Shown one piece after another: positions 1 to 8,276 of a stretch of 43,872 bases of DNA. The notes under the pieces are model-generated. The model saw only the letters and a program-made list of their open reading frames with translations. It was not told where the DNA came from and searched no databases. This DNA comes from Bacillus sp. RO3 (GTDB lineage: Bacteria > Bacillota > Bacilli > Bacillales > Bacillaceae_B). The stretch covers positions 1-43,872 of the forward strand of contig NZ_JAAXCV010000006.1 of assembly GCF_012911895.1 (NCBI RefSeq), in the 5' to 3' direction. How positions within the stretch are numbered: the first letter of the stretch is position 1; every line of letters starts with the position of its first letter. Position numbers and translations under genes: made by a program.

Positions 1-48
1 AACGTATTGTTTTTTCACATCTTCCATTGGTCCATTTCGTTTACTCAT
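1..48 (-). CDS. Transposase N-terminus, partial
   Basis: On the minus strand an ATG at 48 is preceded by an AAAGGAGG ribosome binding site with a 7-nt spacer. It opens a frame of 16 codons beginning MSKRNGPMEDVKKQYV before the window ends. The same start occurs at 43824 on the plus strand. Position inside a repeated, inverted block makes a transposase or its first frame (OrfA-like) the likely product, but only 16 residues can be read and no catalytic residue is in view. Confidence 0.55.
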   Translation of the reverse strand, partial: MSKRNGPMEDVKKQYV

Positions 49-107
49 TTGGACTCCTCCTTTGATACATCTATCTTAAGGCTTTTAGATTATGGTGTCC
101 AAATGAG
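44..107 (-). promoter_or_regulatory. IS leader hairpin masking the start codon, left copy
   Basis: CTCATTTGGAC (44-54) and GTCCAAATGAG (97-107) are perfect 11-bp complementary arms. The arm near the gene contains the ATG start and directly follows the AAAGGAGG ribosome binding site. In a transcript entering from outside the element the two arms could pair and hide the start codon. The same structure lies at 43765-43828. Confidence 0.55.
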
Positions 108-128
108 TTAGGGGGCTAAATAGAATCG

Positions 129-228
129 ATCCGGTTTTCAGATTATTAATCCCCCTTTTTAAAAATTAATCCTCAATCAACTTTATTCATCCTCATTTCG
201 AATATTTGATCCTCCGTGTCGAATTTCC
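129..228. repeat. Degenerate 20-nt periodic array next to left IS
   Basis: The tetramer ATCC recurs at 129, 149, 169, 189 and 209, an exact 20-nt period over five units. The rest of each unit is AT-rich and poorly conserved. The array starts within a few bases of the IS end. A different but similar array (period 20-21) abuts the right IS copy. No gene is seen in 127-343. Confidence 0.6.
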
Positions 229-303
229 TTTACTTATGTTATCTTCACCAACACTGAACGCCCCTGTCCATGCATCAGTCTACGCGATTGGAGAAATAGA
301 AAA

Positions 304-337
304 GACAGGAATCGGATCCAGCTGACCCATCCTGCCC
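304..337 (-). terminator. Possible terminator after the heptad-repeat protein gene
   Basis: On the minus strand CAGGAT and ATTCCTG can pair around a GGATCC-containing loop, followed by TCTTTTC. The stem has a bulge and the T tract is weak, so this is a tentative call. Confidence 0.3.
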
Positions 338-343
338 TTCCCA

Positions 344-2140
344 TTATCTAAACAGTTCCATCAACAAATCCCAAAACCCCTTCTCTTTCTCAGGCTTTGC
401 TTTCTTTTCTTCTTCTGCTTCCTTTTCGATGCTTTCGGTCTTTATGACAAATTGGACCGAAGAGACCTTCTCATTTTTAGAAGACACAAACGATACCGGT
501 TTAAAATCTGACTTGTCATATTCCTGAATCATCTTATTGATTTCCTGCTCCATTTTATCCGGCAAGTTTTTCGTTTCCTGCTGCAATTCCCGGGTTCCTT
601 TGTGGAGCTCGTCGACACCGGAAGCCAGTTCATCTGCTCCACCCGTCAACTTAACGATGCCTGAATGAAGGTTCATGTAGGAAGTGGATAGTTCTTCCAC
701 TCCAGCTGTATAGCCTGCCAACTCGGAATGGAACTCACCGTATTGAGCGGACAGATCACTCAGCCCTTTTTGCAGCCTTGCGAGTCCGCTCAAATCCATT
801 TCCTCCAATGATGCAGACAGGTTGGTGGAGATTGAAGCGAGCTGTCCGCTCATTCCGCTTACGGACCCGCTCACCTGTATCAAGGCCGGTGATACAGAAG
901 TGAAGGCTTCCTTGACGCTTGCATAAGTCGCCTTCACGTTCTGGGAGGCTTTATAGGACTTCACAAGTTGATCCACCACCTGGGGATCTGCCCCGCTTTC
1001 ATACAATGCGGCGATGTCTGCTTCCGTCACCTGGGATGCAGGCATTTCCTCCATCGCCCCATCGAGTGCAGCAAAAGCCTGGGAATAGTTCTTCTCCAGG
1101 GTCGTAAGTCCACCCGTGGCTTGCTGCAGTCCGTCTGCCAATCCCCTCAGAGCTGCAGGAAGCTCGCTCAATGCTGATAGATCCATATGAGCAGGATTCT
1201 CGGACAGGGACTGGTTGATGGTGGCGAGTGCGTCTCCAATGGTTGAGGAGGCCCCGACAATTTGAGAAGAAGATCCGCTTAATTCACGAACCCCATTCTT
1301 ATATTGTAAGGAACCATCACGCAGGCTCGCTGCCCCGGTATTCAGGCGGGACACACCCTCTTTCAGGTCTGCCACACCATTATTCAATGTCCCGATGGCT
1401 TTGGACAAATCGGACATATCATCGGTCAAGTTCTCTGTTCCTGCATCGTCGATGGGAAGGGATGATGGTACGGCGGCTATTTCCACACCTGAGAACTCAA
1501 AATCCTCCACATCCGCCTCTACGCTTAGATCTTTTTCTTTGCCTGGAAGGACAGTGAATGTGACCTGCTTATTCTTCCCTGCGCTCGCCACCATACCGTC
1601 TGCCGCTTCGATGTTTTCATACGTATTCGGCAGGCTCAATGAAACCTGTAATAAATAATTCTCATAGAATGCAGATTCTGCACGTTTATTCTCCGTCGTT
1701 TTCATGGTGATTTCGAGATGGCCGGTTTTCCCTGCCAGTTCTTCAGGCTCCACTTCCCGACCGTCCAGCACGTACGATACTTCGACGTTCCAAGGCAGTT
1801 GTGCATGTTCCATCATATTTCCCTGATAAGTGAATTTCCCTTCAGGGGCTTCCATTTCAATCTTTTGCCCCTCCTGCTCAAGCTTCTTCAAATCAGTCAG
1901 GTTCTTGACACTCTTGAAATCCCCGTAATCGAGGATTCTCCCGGCTTTCTCTACATCGAATGTGTTCACCACGTAAATATGATCCAGGTCCCCACGGGCG
2001 TTCAATGTCGCATACACCACTTCATCCTTCGAATTGACCTCCCCAGCCGTTTCCGCCACGGCTGGAACACTTAGAAATGAAGGCAGGAAGAGCATCAAAG
2101 CGAGGGCAGAATAACGCATTTGTTTTTTTCTCATCATCAC
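344..2140 (-). CDS. Secreted heptad-repeat protein paired with MMPL transporter
   Basis: A 598-residue protein starting MMMRKKQMRY with a typical signal peptide (hydrophobic run about 11-28 ending in AVAETAG). The middle, about residues 245-520, carries many Leu-x-x-Gly heptads such as LNNGVADLKEG and LTGGADELASGVDELHKG. These are the repeats seen in YhgE/Pip-like and MMPL-associated surface proteins and suggest a long coiled coil. The C-terminus is charged and has no clear membrane anchor. The start overlaps the stop of the upstream transporter gene (2137-2140), and its ribosome binding site, GAGGAGAAG, lies inside that gene, so translation is probably coupled. I infer a periplasm-side or wall-side accessory protein for the transporter; the substrate is unknown. 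Confidence 0.75.
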   Translation of the reverse strand: MMMRKKQMRYSALALMLFLPSFLSVPAVAETAGEVNSKDEVVYATLNARGDLDHIYVVNTFDVEKAGRILDYGDFKSVKNLTDLKKLEQEGQKIEMEAPEGKFTYQGNMMEHAQLPWNVEVSYVLDGREVEPEELAGKTGHLEITMKTTENKRAESAFYENYLLQVSLSLPNTYENIEAADGMVASAGKNKQVTFTVLPGKEKDLSVEADVEDFEFSGVEIAAVPSSLPIDDAGTENLTDDMSDLSKAIGTLNNGVADLKEGVSRLNTGAASLRDGSLQYKNGVRELSGSSSQIVGASSTIGDALATINQSLSENPAHMDLSALSELPAALRGLADGLQQATGGLTTLEKNYSQAFAALDGAMEEMPASQVTEADIAALYESGADPQVVDQLVKSYKASQNVKATYASVKEAFTSVSPALIQVSGSVSGMSGQLASISTNLSASLEEMDLSGLARLQKGLSDLSAQYGEFHSELAGYTAGVEELSTSYMNLHSGIVKLTGGADELASGVDELHKGTRELQQETKNLPDKMEQEINKMIQEYDKSDFKPVSFVSSKNEKVSSVQFVIKTESIEKEAEEEKKAKPEKEKGFWDLLMELFR

Positions 2141-4194
2141 TTCTCCTCATACACATTGGCTTTATAGGTTGTTTTCTTTATGACTTTATCAAGCACCAGG
2201 AGCATCGCCGGCAGGACAAACAGAACCATGATAAAGGCAAGAAGTGCCCCTCTGCCCATCAATAAGCCGATGGATCCCACGATCGGATTGGAGGAGGTGA
2301 TCCATAAGATAAATCCGACACTTGAAAGGATTGCAGCCGAAATGGAAATGGAGAACGTCTTTTCATCAAGGGTCCTCACCATCGCCTCACGGGCAGGCAT
2401 TTCCTTGCGATAATGGGTATACGCCTCGGTGAACAGGATCCCGTAATCCACCGTGGCTGCCAGCTGTACCGTACTGACGATCAAGTAGCCTACAAACACA
2501 AGGGGCGTATTCGTAAAGTACGGGATCGACAGATTGATCCAGACTGCCGCTTCAATCGTGATGAGCAGCACAACCGGAATCGAAATCGACCTGAAGCTGA
2601 ATAACAGGACCAGGGCAATCGTCACGACCGTGAGGATATTCACAACCTTGTTATCCTGGTTGACGGTATTTTTAATATCATACAGAGTCACGCTTTCGCC
2701 GAGGGCAAGGGCATCATCCCCGTAATAACCCTGGGCTGCCGTTTCCACCTTTTCTACAATGGAAAAAGGGATTTTCCCTTCCGTCCCCTGATTGGTGTTG
2801 ATGACCATTCGGCTGTAGTTGTCAGAGTAAAATTCCCCGGTGATGGATGGGTCCAAATAATCAGGGGGGATCTCTGCCCCAACCTGATTCACATACGCAA
2901 TGACCCCTGTCACATAGTCGAGGCGTTCAATCTCCTCAACGAGGCCGGCTTCTTTCACCACGTCTCCTTTAGGGACAAGGAGGACGATGGGAGTCGTTTC
3001 ACCGAATTCTTGTTCCACTTTCTTGAAGTCACTCCCGACACGGGTGTTTTCCGGCTGCTCTCCGGTTCCGTATATGAATGACGTGTTGCTTTGCCCAAGA
3101 AAGGCAGGCACGAGAATGGCCAGCACAAAGATCAGGCTGGGAACTTTCAGTTTTAACACCTTTTCCCCGGTGCCCTTAAAGCTCGGAACAAAACTCTTAT
3201 GCTTCGTCTTATCCATCCATTTATAGAATACAAGGGTCAAGGCAGGCAGGAACACCATCACACTGATGAAGCTGAGGACGATTCCCTTCACCAGGTTCAC
3301 CCCAAGATCGGACCCAATTTGAAACTCCATGAAGGTCAGGGCGATAAACCCGAAGAACGTCGTCGCCGCACTGGCTGTGATTGCCGGGAACGACTTCTTC
3401 ATGGCAAGCTTCATCGCTTCTTCCGGATCCTCGGTCTCCTTCCGGTAATCGGAGAAGCTATGAAGGAGAAACACCGCATAATCCAGTGAAACGGCCAGCT
3501 GGAGAATCGGCGCAACCGACTGGGTCACAAAGGAAACCTCTCCGAGAAAGATGTTCGTCCCCAGATTGATCAGTACCGACACACCGATGGCCGTCAGGAA
3601 AAACAGGGGCTCCACCCATGAAGTCGTCGAGATGACCAGGATCACGATGATGAGGGGGACCAGTAACATTCCGGCATACATTGATTCACTGCCGGCCATC
3701 TTCTGGGAGCTTGCTGTATTGGCCGCCTCCCCTGCAATCGCGCCGTCTTCACCGATCAGTTCATAAATTTCATCTGTGATCCGGACCTCATCGCCTGTAC
3801 GGACACTGATGGAGAATAAGGCATGACGGTCCTTGTAGTAGTTCTCCACCGTCTCTTGATCCGCCACTTCAAGTGGTGTCTTCAGATCGACCATATCGTC
3901 GAGCCAAAATACATCGGATATCCCGTCAATGACCTCAAGCTTTTCTTTATATGCGAGGGCCTCCTGGATGGAGACATCCGTCACCATGACCCGGGTATCA
4001 GGGACGGCACCCGTAAATTCCTTTTCCATGATGTCCACAGCCTGTGTGGACTGGGCATCATCAGGCAAATAATCGACCATATTATAATTGACCTTCACAA
4101 AAAGCTGAGCCACAGCTGACAGGATCGTCACCAGTGTAAACACTGCCAATACAGACTTTTTATGCTTTAAGATCCAAGATGCACTTTTAATCAT
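2137..4194 (-). CDS. MMPL/RND-family membrane transporter
   Basis: A 685-residue membrane protein with the MMPL/RND layout: TM1 near residues 11-32, a large extracellular loop, a bundle of TMs about 170-330 containing SVAPILQLAVSLDYAVFLLHSF, TM7 near 350, a second loop, and a second TM bundle from about 510 containing VSTVQLAATVDYGILFTEAY. The paired LDYAVFL and VDYGILF segments are the expected proton-relay TM4/TM10 positions. The length suits the half-size Gram-positive MMPL proteins (YdgH-like). It probably exports lipids or drugs using the proton gradient. The gene is divergent from a TetR regulator, has a near-consensus promoter overlapped by a palindrome, and overlaps the downstream heptad-repeat gene by 4 nt. 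Confidence 0.85.
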   Translation of the reverse strand: MIKSASWILKHKKSVLAVFTLVTILSAVAQLFVKVNYNMVDYLPDDAQSTQAVDIMEKEFTGAVPDTRVMVTDVSIQEALAYKEKLEVIDGISDVFWLDDMVDLKTPLEVADQETVENYYKDRHALFSISVRTGDEVRITDEIYELIGEDGAIAGEAANTASSQKMAGSESMYAGMLLVPLIIVILVISTTSWVEPLFFLTAIGVSVLINLGTNIFLGEVSFVTQSVAPILQLAVSLDYAVFLLHSFSDYRKETEDPEEAMKLAMKKSFPAITASAATTFFGFIALTFMEFQIGSDLGVNLVKGIVLSFISVMVFLPALTLVFYKWMDKTKHKSFVPSFKGTGEKVLKLKVPSLIFVLAILVPAFLGQSNTSFIYGTGEQPENTRVGSDFKKVEQEFGETTPIVLLVPKGDVVKEAGLVEEIERLDYVTGVIAYVNQVGAEIPPDYLDPSITGEFYSDNYSRMVINTNQGTEGKIPFSIVEKVETAAQGYYGDDALALGESVTLYDIKNTVNQDNKVVNILTVVTIALVLLFSFRSISIPVVLLITIEAAVWINLSIPYFTNTPLVFVGYLIVSTVQLAATVDYGILFTEAYTHYRKEMPAREAMVRTLDEKTFSISISAAILSSVGFILWITSSNPIVGSIGLLMGRGALLAFIMVLFVLPAMLLVLDKVIKKTTYKANVYEEK

Positions 4195-4234
4195 CTTTCA
4201 TCCTCTCTTGTTTCCGTCACATATTCACCTTATT

Positions 4235-4266
4235 ATTATAATAAACACGGTGTTGGATATTCAACA
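4235..4266 (-). promoter_or_regulatory. MMPL operon promoter with overlapping palindrome (TetR operator candidate)
   Basis: Reading the minus strand, TTGAAT (4264-4259), an 18-nt spacer and a perfect TATAAT (4240-4235) form a sigma-A promoter. The palindrome TGTTGGATATTCAACA (4251-4266, one mismatched pair) covers the -35. A divergent TetR gene lies 83 bp away, so this is the likely operator. Confidence 0.6.
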
Positions 4267-4293
4267 AACAGTTGCCTAGCGAATGTCCATTCC

Positions 4294-4318
4294 CCAACAC
4301 ATCTCCCACATATGTTGG
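4294..4318. promoter_or_regulatory. Second inverted repeat in TetR-MMPL intergenic region
   Basis: CCAACA (4294-4299) and TGTTGG (4313-4318) are inverted around 13 nt, just upstream of the TetR gene. The half-sites resemble those of the palindrome at 4251-4266 but in the opposite arrangement. A second site for autoregulation is possible. Confidence 0.35.
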
Positions 4319-4348
4319 AAAACGCTGAAAAGAAAGGAACGTTGATCT

Positions 4349-4915
4349 TTGAATTCCAAAATGGACCGACGAAAACAATATACGCGCATGGTTTTGAAAG
4401 ACAGCCTTTTACAACTGCTGCAGAATAAATCGATCTCAAACATCACCATTAAAGAAATCTGCGAACAGGCAGATATCAACCGATCCACCTATTATGCCCA
4501 CTACTCAAACCAATACGAGCTCCTCGATTCCATCGAAGAAGAGTTCATCCAGGACCTGGTGGGAACATTGGGGCAATACAACTTCTCCAAAGAAGAAGAA
4601 GCCCTGCAGATGACAGAGAAGCTGTTCGAATACATTGCAGAAAAGAACCACATCTGCCAAATCCTCCTCAGCGAGAACACCGATATGTACTTTTTGAAAA
4701 AGGGCATGATGATCACCCATGAGTTCATCTTTAAAAACTGGCTGACGGACAGCAGGATTGACGAGGAGACTTATGAATCCATCAATATTTTCATGGTGAG
4801 CGGAAGCATTCATGTGATTAAGAACTGGGTGGAAAACGGAATGAATAAGACGCCCGGGGAGATGGCGGGCATTCTTCACCGCTTCATTAATCGTGGCTTA
4901 TCCGGTGTCCTTTAG
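4349..4915 (+). CDS. TetR/AcrR-family transcriptional regulator
   Basis: A 188-residue regulator. The N-terminal TetR helix-turn-helix spans about residues 13-60 and includes SISNITIKEICEQADINRST followed by YYAHYSNQYEL. The C-terminal ligand domain is divergent, as usual. I chose the TTG start at 4349 because AAAGGAA at 4333-4339 sits 9 nt upstream; the in-frame ATG at 4361 would be 21 nt away. It is transcribed divergently from the MMPL gene pair, and a palindrome lies over the MMPL promoter. By family precedent it should repress the transporter operon and release it on binding a lipid or drug-like ligand. The ligand cannot be read from the sequence. Confidence 0.85.
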   Translation: MNSKMDRRKQYTRMVLKDSLLQLLQNKSISNITIKEICEQADINRSTYYAHYSNQYELLDSIEEEFIQDLVGTLGQYNFSKEEEALQMTEKLFEYIAEKNHICQILLSENTDMYFLKKGMMITHEFIFKNWLTDSRIDEETYESINIFMVSGSIHVIKNWVENGMNKTPGEMAGILHRFINRGLSGVL

Positions 4916-4928
4916 TCCCGAAACATGA

Positions 4929-4965
4929 AGAAAGCCCCTGGCAATTGTTCTGCCAGGGGCTTTCT
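4929..4965. terminator. Bidirectional terminator, tetR / rRNA methyltransferase
   Basis: AGAAAGCCCCTGGCA (4929-4943) and TGCCAGGGGCTTTCT (4951-4965) form a perfect 15-bp stem with a 7-nt loop between two convergent genes. It can serve both strands. Confidence 0.9.
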
Positions 4966-4969
4966 GCTT

Positions 4970-6373
4970 TTATTTCAGGATAAGTTGTGCAACCACTTCC
5001 ACGTGCGCCGTCTGCGGGAACATATCCACAGGCTGCAAATACTCCACTTTATACTGCTTCTTCAAATACTCGATATCTTTCGCGAGAGTGGAAGGATTAC
5101 AGCTTACATAGACAAATGTCTTCGGCTTGACCTCCTTGATCGTATCAAGGAATTTCCGGTCACAGCCCGTCCGGGGAGGATCGACGACGACCACGTCCGG
5201 TCTCCAGCCTTCTTTCTTCCACTGAGGCATAAGTTCCTCTGCACTTCCGACAAAGTATTCTGCATGTTTGACTCCGAATCGATCTGCATTTTTCTTTGCG
5301 TCTTCGATGCCTTCTTTGATGACGTCCATGCCGCGGATTTCTTTGGCCCCGTCGGCAAGCCATAACCCGATGGTGCCGACTCCGCAATAGGCATCGACGA
5401 CCTTTTCTTCTCCCGTCAGACCCGCTGCTTTCTTCGCTTCGTTATAGAGCTTGGTGGTCTGGATCGGATTCAACTGGAAGAAGGCCCGCGCTGAGAGTTC
5501 GTACGTGAATTCCTCGAGGCGTTCTTCGATGCTTTCTTTTCCCGAAAGATGGATGGTTTCATCCCCAAAAATGATCCCGGTTTTCTTCGGGTTGATATTT
5601 TGGGCGATGGATACGACTTCAGGCAGGCGCTTCTGAATTTCTGAGATGAGCAATTCCTTGCGAGGAATTTTTTTCTCGGAGGTCACCAGGACGACCTGGA
5701 CCTGTCCCGTTTCGAATCCGACCCGGGTCACGATAGTACGGAGGATCGGCTTTTTCTTCTTCTCATCGAACACAGGGATGTTGAAATCGTTGATGATGCG
5801 CTTGATTTCCGTTGTCACCTTATTCGTTGCCGAGTGCTGAACGATGCATTCATCGATGTTGATCAGCTTATTGGAGTTCATGCTGTACAGGCCGGCGAAG
5901 GCTTTTCCTTTATGGGACTCCACTTGGAATTGGCTCTTATTCCGGTAGTGCCAAGGCTTCTCCATGCCCATCGCCGGACGGACATCTAGCTCGTCCAGGT
6001 TCAGTTTCGTATGTCGTTCAAGGGACTGAAGGACAATATCCCGCTTGGCTTCAAGCTGGCCTTCATAGGTCATATGCTGAAGCTGGCAGCCTCCGCACTC
6101 TTCATAAACAAGGCAGGGTGCCTTCGTGCGCTGAGATGACTTTTTCCGGATCTTCTTGATTCTTGCTTCCGTGAATTTCGGGTGCACCTTGGTGACTTCG
6201 ACGACGACTTCTTCACCAGGCAGGGCCCCCGGTACGAAAACAATCTTTCGTTTGAAGAAACCGATGCCCTCCCCGTTGATTCCGATCTTTTTGATTGTAA
6301 GAGGGAACTGCTGTTTCAGCTCGATCTTCACTTCATTCTGGCTGCCTTGTCTTTTCGTGTATTGCTTTTTCAT
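4970..6373 (-). CDS. rlmD: 23S rRNA (uracil-5-)-methyltransferase, RlmD/RlmCD type
   Basis: A 467-residue SAM-dependent methyltransferase of the RumA/TrmA family. A TRAM domain covers about residues 22-80. Cysteines 87, 93, 96 and 176 match the 4Fe-4S ligand pattern ([10 protein letters not shown] and later DEC). The Rossmann methyltransferase domain has [11 protein letters not shown], the DPPRTGCD motif, the catalytic cysteine in [12 protein letters not shown] and a glutamate in HVEVVAQL. It should make m5U in 23S rRNA; in B. subtilis one enzyme (RlmCD) modifies two sites. Its neighbour is an AlkA-type glycosylase, as for yfjO-yfjP in B. subtilis, so it could be the YfjO paralogue rather than YefA. 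The ribosome binding site at the chosen ATG is weak. Confidence 0.88.
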   Translation of the reverse strand: MKKQYTKRQGSQNEVKIELKQQFPLTIKKIGINGEGIGFFKRKIVFVPGALPGEEVVVEVTKVHPKFTEARIKKIRKKSSQRTKAPCLVYEECGGCQLQHMTYEGQLEAKRDIVLQSLERHTKLNLDELDVRPAMGMEKPWHYRNKSQFQVESHKGKAFAGLYSMNSNKLINIDECIVQHSATNKVTTEIKRIINDFNIPVFDEKKKKPILRTIVTRVGFETGQVQVVLVTSEKKIPRKELLISEIQKRLPEVVSIAQNINPKKTGIIFGDETIHLSGKESIEERLEEFTYELSARAFFQLNPIQTTKLYNEAKKAAGLTGEEKVVDAYCGVGTIGLWLADGAKEIRGMDVIKEGIEDAKKNADRFGVKHAEYFVGSAEELMPQWKKEGWRPDVVVVDPPRTGCDRKFLDTIKEVKPKTFVYVSCNPSTLAKDIEYLKKQYKVEYLQPVDMFPQTAHVEVVAQLILK

Positions 6374-6388
6374 TGGTTCACGTCCGTT

Positions 6389-7258
6389 CTATTCGATACT
6401 TCTCCATAAATACAGGGATGCATAGCTTAAATAAGGATGCCACGGCGAGCTGAATTGTTCAAGCTCTTCCTGTGTGGGCTTCCGGTCCATGTTAAATAAA
6501 TGTTTGATGGCATTCTGAATACCGATGTCGGCTGTCGGGAACAGATTTGGCCGGCCGAGTCCGAACATCAGAAAGCTCTGTGCCGTCCATGGTCCGATGC
6601 CGCGGATTTTCGTCAGCTCTTTGATGATGGCCGCGTCCGTTTCCTCTGCAAGAGCGTCAAGATCCAGTTCCCCGCTCTTTACCTTCTGTCCGATCCCGAT
6701 GACATACTCTGCTTTCCGCTGGGAAAATTGCAGATTTCTAAGCTCTTCCACCGTTAGATCCGCCACTTTTTCAGGGGATGGATAGAACCAGACCCCGTCC
6801 TTCTGCCAGCCGTATGTCGTCACGAACCGGTGAGTGAGGGTAAATGCAAATTTCAGGTTGAGCTGCTGGTGAATGATGCTTTTGACGATGGTGGCAAACG
6901 GATCGAATTCAAGGATGATGGGGGTGCCCATATGCTCTTCAAAAATGGGCTTCAGTTCGGTCTGCAGGAAATGCTCGTGCACCTCATGAAGGCCCTTCCC
7001 CCACTGAAAAATATGCGAAATATGATCCTGCTTATCCTGCACATTCTCTTCATGCTCAAATCGGATCCTGAAGCCGGGCTCATCTGTTGTCCCGATGGCC
7101 TGTACCTTAATGACCTCGCCTTCCCCGCTTCCAAGATAATAAGGCACCTTTACACTTCGGTCTTCCTTATCCACTGCATTCAGCGGATCCAGAGATAACC
7201 TGTCCAGCACCCGGTCAAAATCATACGGGCCTTCCACCCTCAACGTCCTCTCACACAT
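6389..7258 (-). CDS. DNA-3-methyladenine glycosylase, AlkA/HhH-GPD family
   Basis: A 289-residue base-excision glycosylase. The N-terminal ~90 residues form the AlkA-like beta domain. The helix-hairpin-helix is seen in LTKIRGIGPWTAQSFLMFGL, and the catalytic aspartate lies in FPTADIGIQNAI near residue 243. The enzyme should remove alkylated purines from DNA. It sits 15 nt upstream of the rRNA methyltransferase on the same strand, the order of yfjP-yfjO in B. subtilis, so the two are probably cotranscribed. A TATAAT (minus strand, 7298-7293) upstream could be its -10, but no good -35 is visible. It lacks the methyltransferase domain of Ada fusions. Confidence 0.87.
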   Translation of the reverse strand: MCERTLRVEGPYDFDRVLDRLSLDPLNAVDKEDRSVKVPYYLGSGEGEVIKVQAIGTTDEPGFRIRFEHEENVQDKQDHISHIFQWGKGLHEVHEHFLQTELKPIFEEHMGTPIILEFDPFATIVKSIIHQQLNLKFAFTLTHRFVTTYGWQKDGVWFYPSPEKVADLTVEELRNLQFSQRKAEYVIGIGQKVKSGELDLDALAEETDAAIIKELTKIRGIGPWTAQSFLMFGLGRPNLFPTADIGIQNAIKHLFNMDRKPTQEELEQFSSPWHPYLSYASLYLWRSIE

Positions 7259-7304
7259 ACGCCTCTTCCTTCCGCTTCATTCTTGTATGTGTATTATAGC
7301 ACAA

Positions 7305-7342
7305 GAGGGACGGACCTCTACAAGTAGAGGCCCGTCCCTTTT
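7305..7342. repeat. GGACGGACC hairpin repeat, likely pdaA terminator
   Basis: AGGGACGG-A-CCTCTAC and GTAGAGG-C-CCGTCCCT pair almost perfectly around AA, with one internal mismatch, and are followed by TTTT on the plus strand. It lies downstream of pdaA and upstream of the glycosylase gene. It is one member of a dispersed family with core GGTCCGTCCCT also seen at 7398, 14644, 20216-20288, 20420-20490 and 24468. Confidence 0.65.
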
Positions 7343-7372
7343 AGTGTTGCTACATGAAGGCATGCCCCCCTG

Positions 7373-7412
7373 ATTCCTAGTACCTGGTCCTAGGAATGAA
7401 GGTCCGTCCCTC
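7373..7412. repeat. Inverted repeat plus a GGTCCGTCCCT core at the pdaA 3' end
   Basis: ATTCCTAG (7373-7380) and CTAGGAAT (7390-7397) are perfect arms around a 9-nt loop. They are followed at once by AAGGTCCGTCCCTC, whose last base is the first base of the pdaA stop codon complement. The function may be mRNA 3'-end protection; it lacks a T tract of its own. Confidence 0.45.
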
Positions 7413-8188
7413 TATTTTTTCATCATAGGATGGTCGTCCAGGCTTTTGAAGGTGTAGCCTCTTTTTTTGAGGTCTTTGATGGCTTTATCCATGGCGTCTG
7501 CGTTGTCTTTTGAGACGGAGTGCAGGAGGATGATGGCTCCTGGATGGGCTTGGGCCATGATGTTGTCATAGGAATACTTCCATCCTTTTTGTTGATCTGT
7601 TTTCCAATCAATGAAGGCTAGGGACCAGAAGACATGAGTGTAGCCTTCTTCCTTTGCGATCTGGAGCGTGCGTTCCGAGAATACACCTCTTGGCGGACGC
7701 AGGTATTTCATGTCTTTCTGACCCGTCAACTCCTCGGTTTTCACCTTTACTTTATTCAATTCTTCCTTGATTTTTTCATCTGAACTTACGGTAAAATCCG
7801 GATGATGCCAGGAGTGGTTACCGACGATATGCCCTTCCTTCACCATTCGCTTCACCATCTCTTCCGCGCTTAACAAATAGTGGCCGGTTACGAAGAAGGT
7901 GGCCGGTACGTTTTCCTCCTTCAACACATCCAGGATCTGACCTGTATAGCCGTTTTCATATCCATTATCGAAGGTGAGGTAGAGGATTTTTTTATCCCCG
8001 GGACCCTTATAAAACGCTTCGTATTTCGCAAGGAGTTGATCGTACTGGGCTCCGGCTTCGGCAGGAACTTCATTTTGACTCTTTTTGAACCCCCAGCCGA
8101 TCGGGTTATTGGAAACGGCATAAGCTTCGGCAGGTATGGCTAACACCAGGATTAAGGCGATGATGAGCACTTTCAGTAATTTACGCAA
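7412..8188 (-). CDS. pdaA: Polysaccharide deacetylase PdaA (muramic delta-lactam formation)
   Basis: A 258-residue exported deacetylase. A signal peptide or anchor covers residues 1-24, followed by the PdaA-typical NNPIGWGFKK. The NodB domain has TFDNGYENGYT with catalytic D74, the metal-binding HSWHH motif (H125, H129), the RPPRG motif, and LLHSVS near the end. PdaA removes the acetyl group of N-acetylmuramic acid during spore cortex synthesis, a step to muramic delta-lactam needed for germination. The start is TTG at 8188, with GAAGGG about 7 nt upstream. B. subtilis PdaA (YfjS, 263 residues) lies close to yfjP and yfjO, matching the order here without the intervening genes. The presence of pdaA marks the organism as a spore former. 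Confidence 0.92.
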   Translation of the reverse strand: MRKLLKVLIIALILVLAIPAEAYAVSNNPIGWGFKKSQNEVPAEAGAQYDQLLAKYEAFYKGPGDKKILYLTFDNGYENGYTGQILDVLKEENVPATFFVTGHYLLSAEEMVKRMVKEGHIVGNHSWHHPDFTVSSDEKIKEELNKVKVKTEELTGQKDMKYLRPPRGVFSERTLQIAKEEGYTHVFWSLAFIDWKTDQQKGWKYSYDNIMAQAHPGAIILLHSVSKDNADAMDKAIKDLKKRGYTFKSLDDHPMMKK

Positions 8189-8276
8189 CGTTGAACCCTT
8201 CTTTCCATTCCATTTTCCTTAGTTTTTGAGAACGGGAAGGATTCATGTGTACTAAAAGTATCCAATATATAGTTAA

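Larger units (their letters stand above)
1..126 (-). mobile_element. Left inverted copy of an IS element end
   Basis: Bases 1-126 are the exact reverse complement of 43746-43871. The shared block holds an outer end (TTAGCCCCC on the element strand), a promoter-like segment, a ribosome binding site and the first 16 codons of a reading frame that runs out of the window. This is what one expects where an assembly ends inside a multicopy insertion sequence. I do not recognise the family with certainty, and the far end and most of the transposase are not visible. The six bases beyond the likely element end (ATTCTA) are also identical at both sites, so the exact boundary is uncertain. Confidence 0.75.

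Noticed and set aside
129..228. CRISPR-like array
   Set aside because: Only four bases per 20-nt unit are conserved and there is no repeat/spacer structure and no cas gene.
919..2074. Several plus-strand frames opposite the heptad-repeat gene
   Set aside because: They are antisense shadows of a clearly coding secreted protein and have no expression signals.
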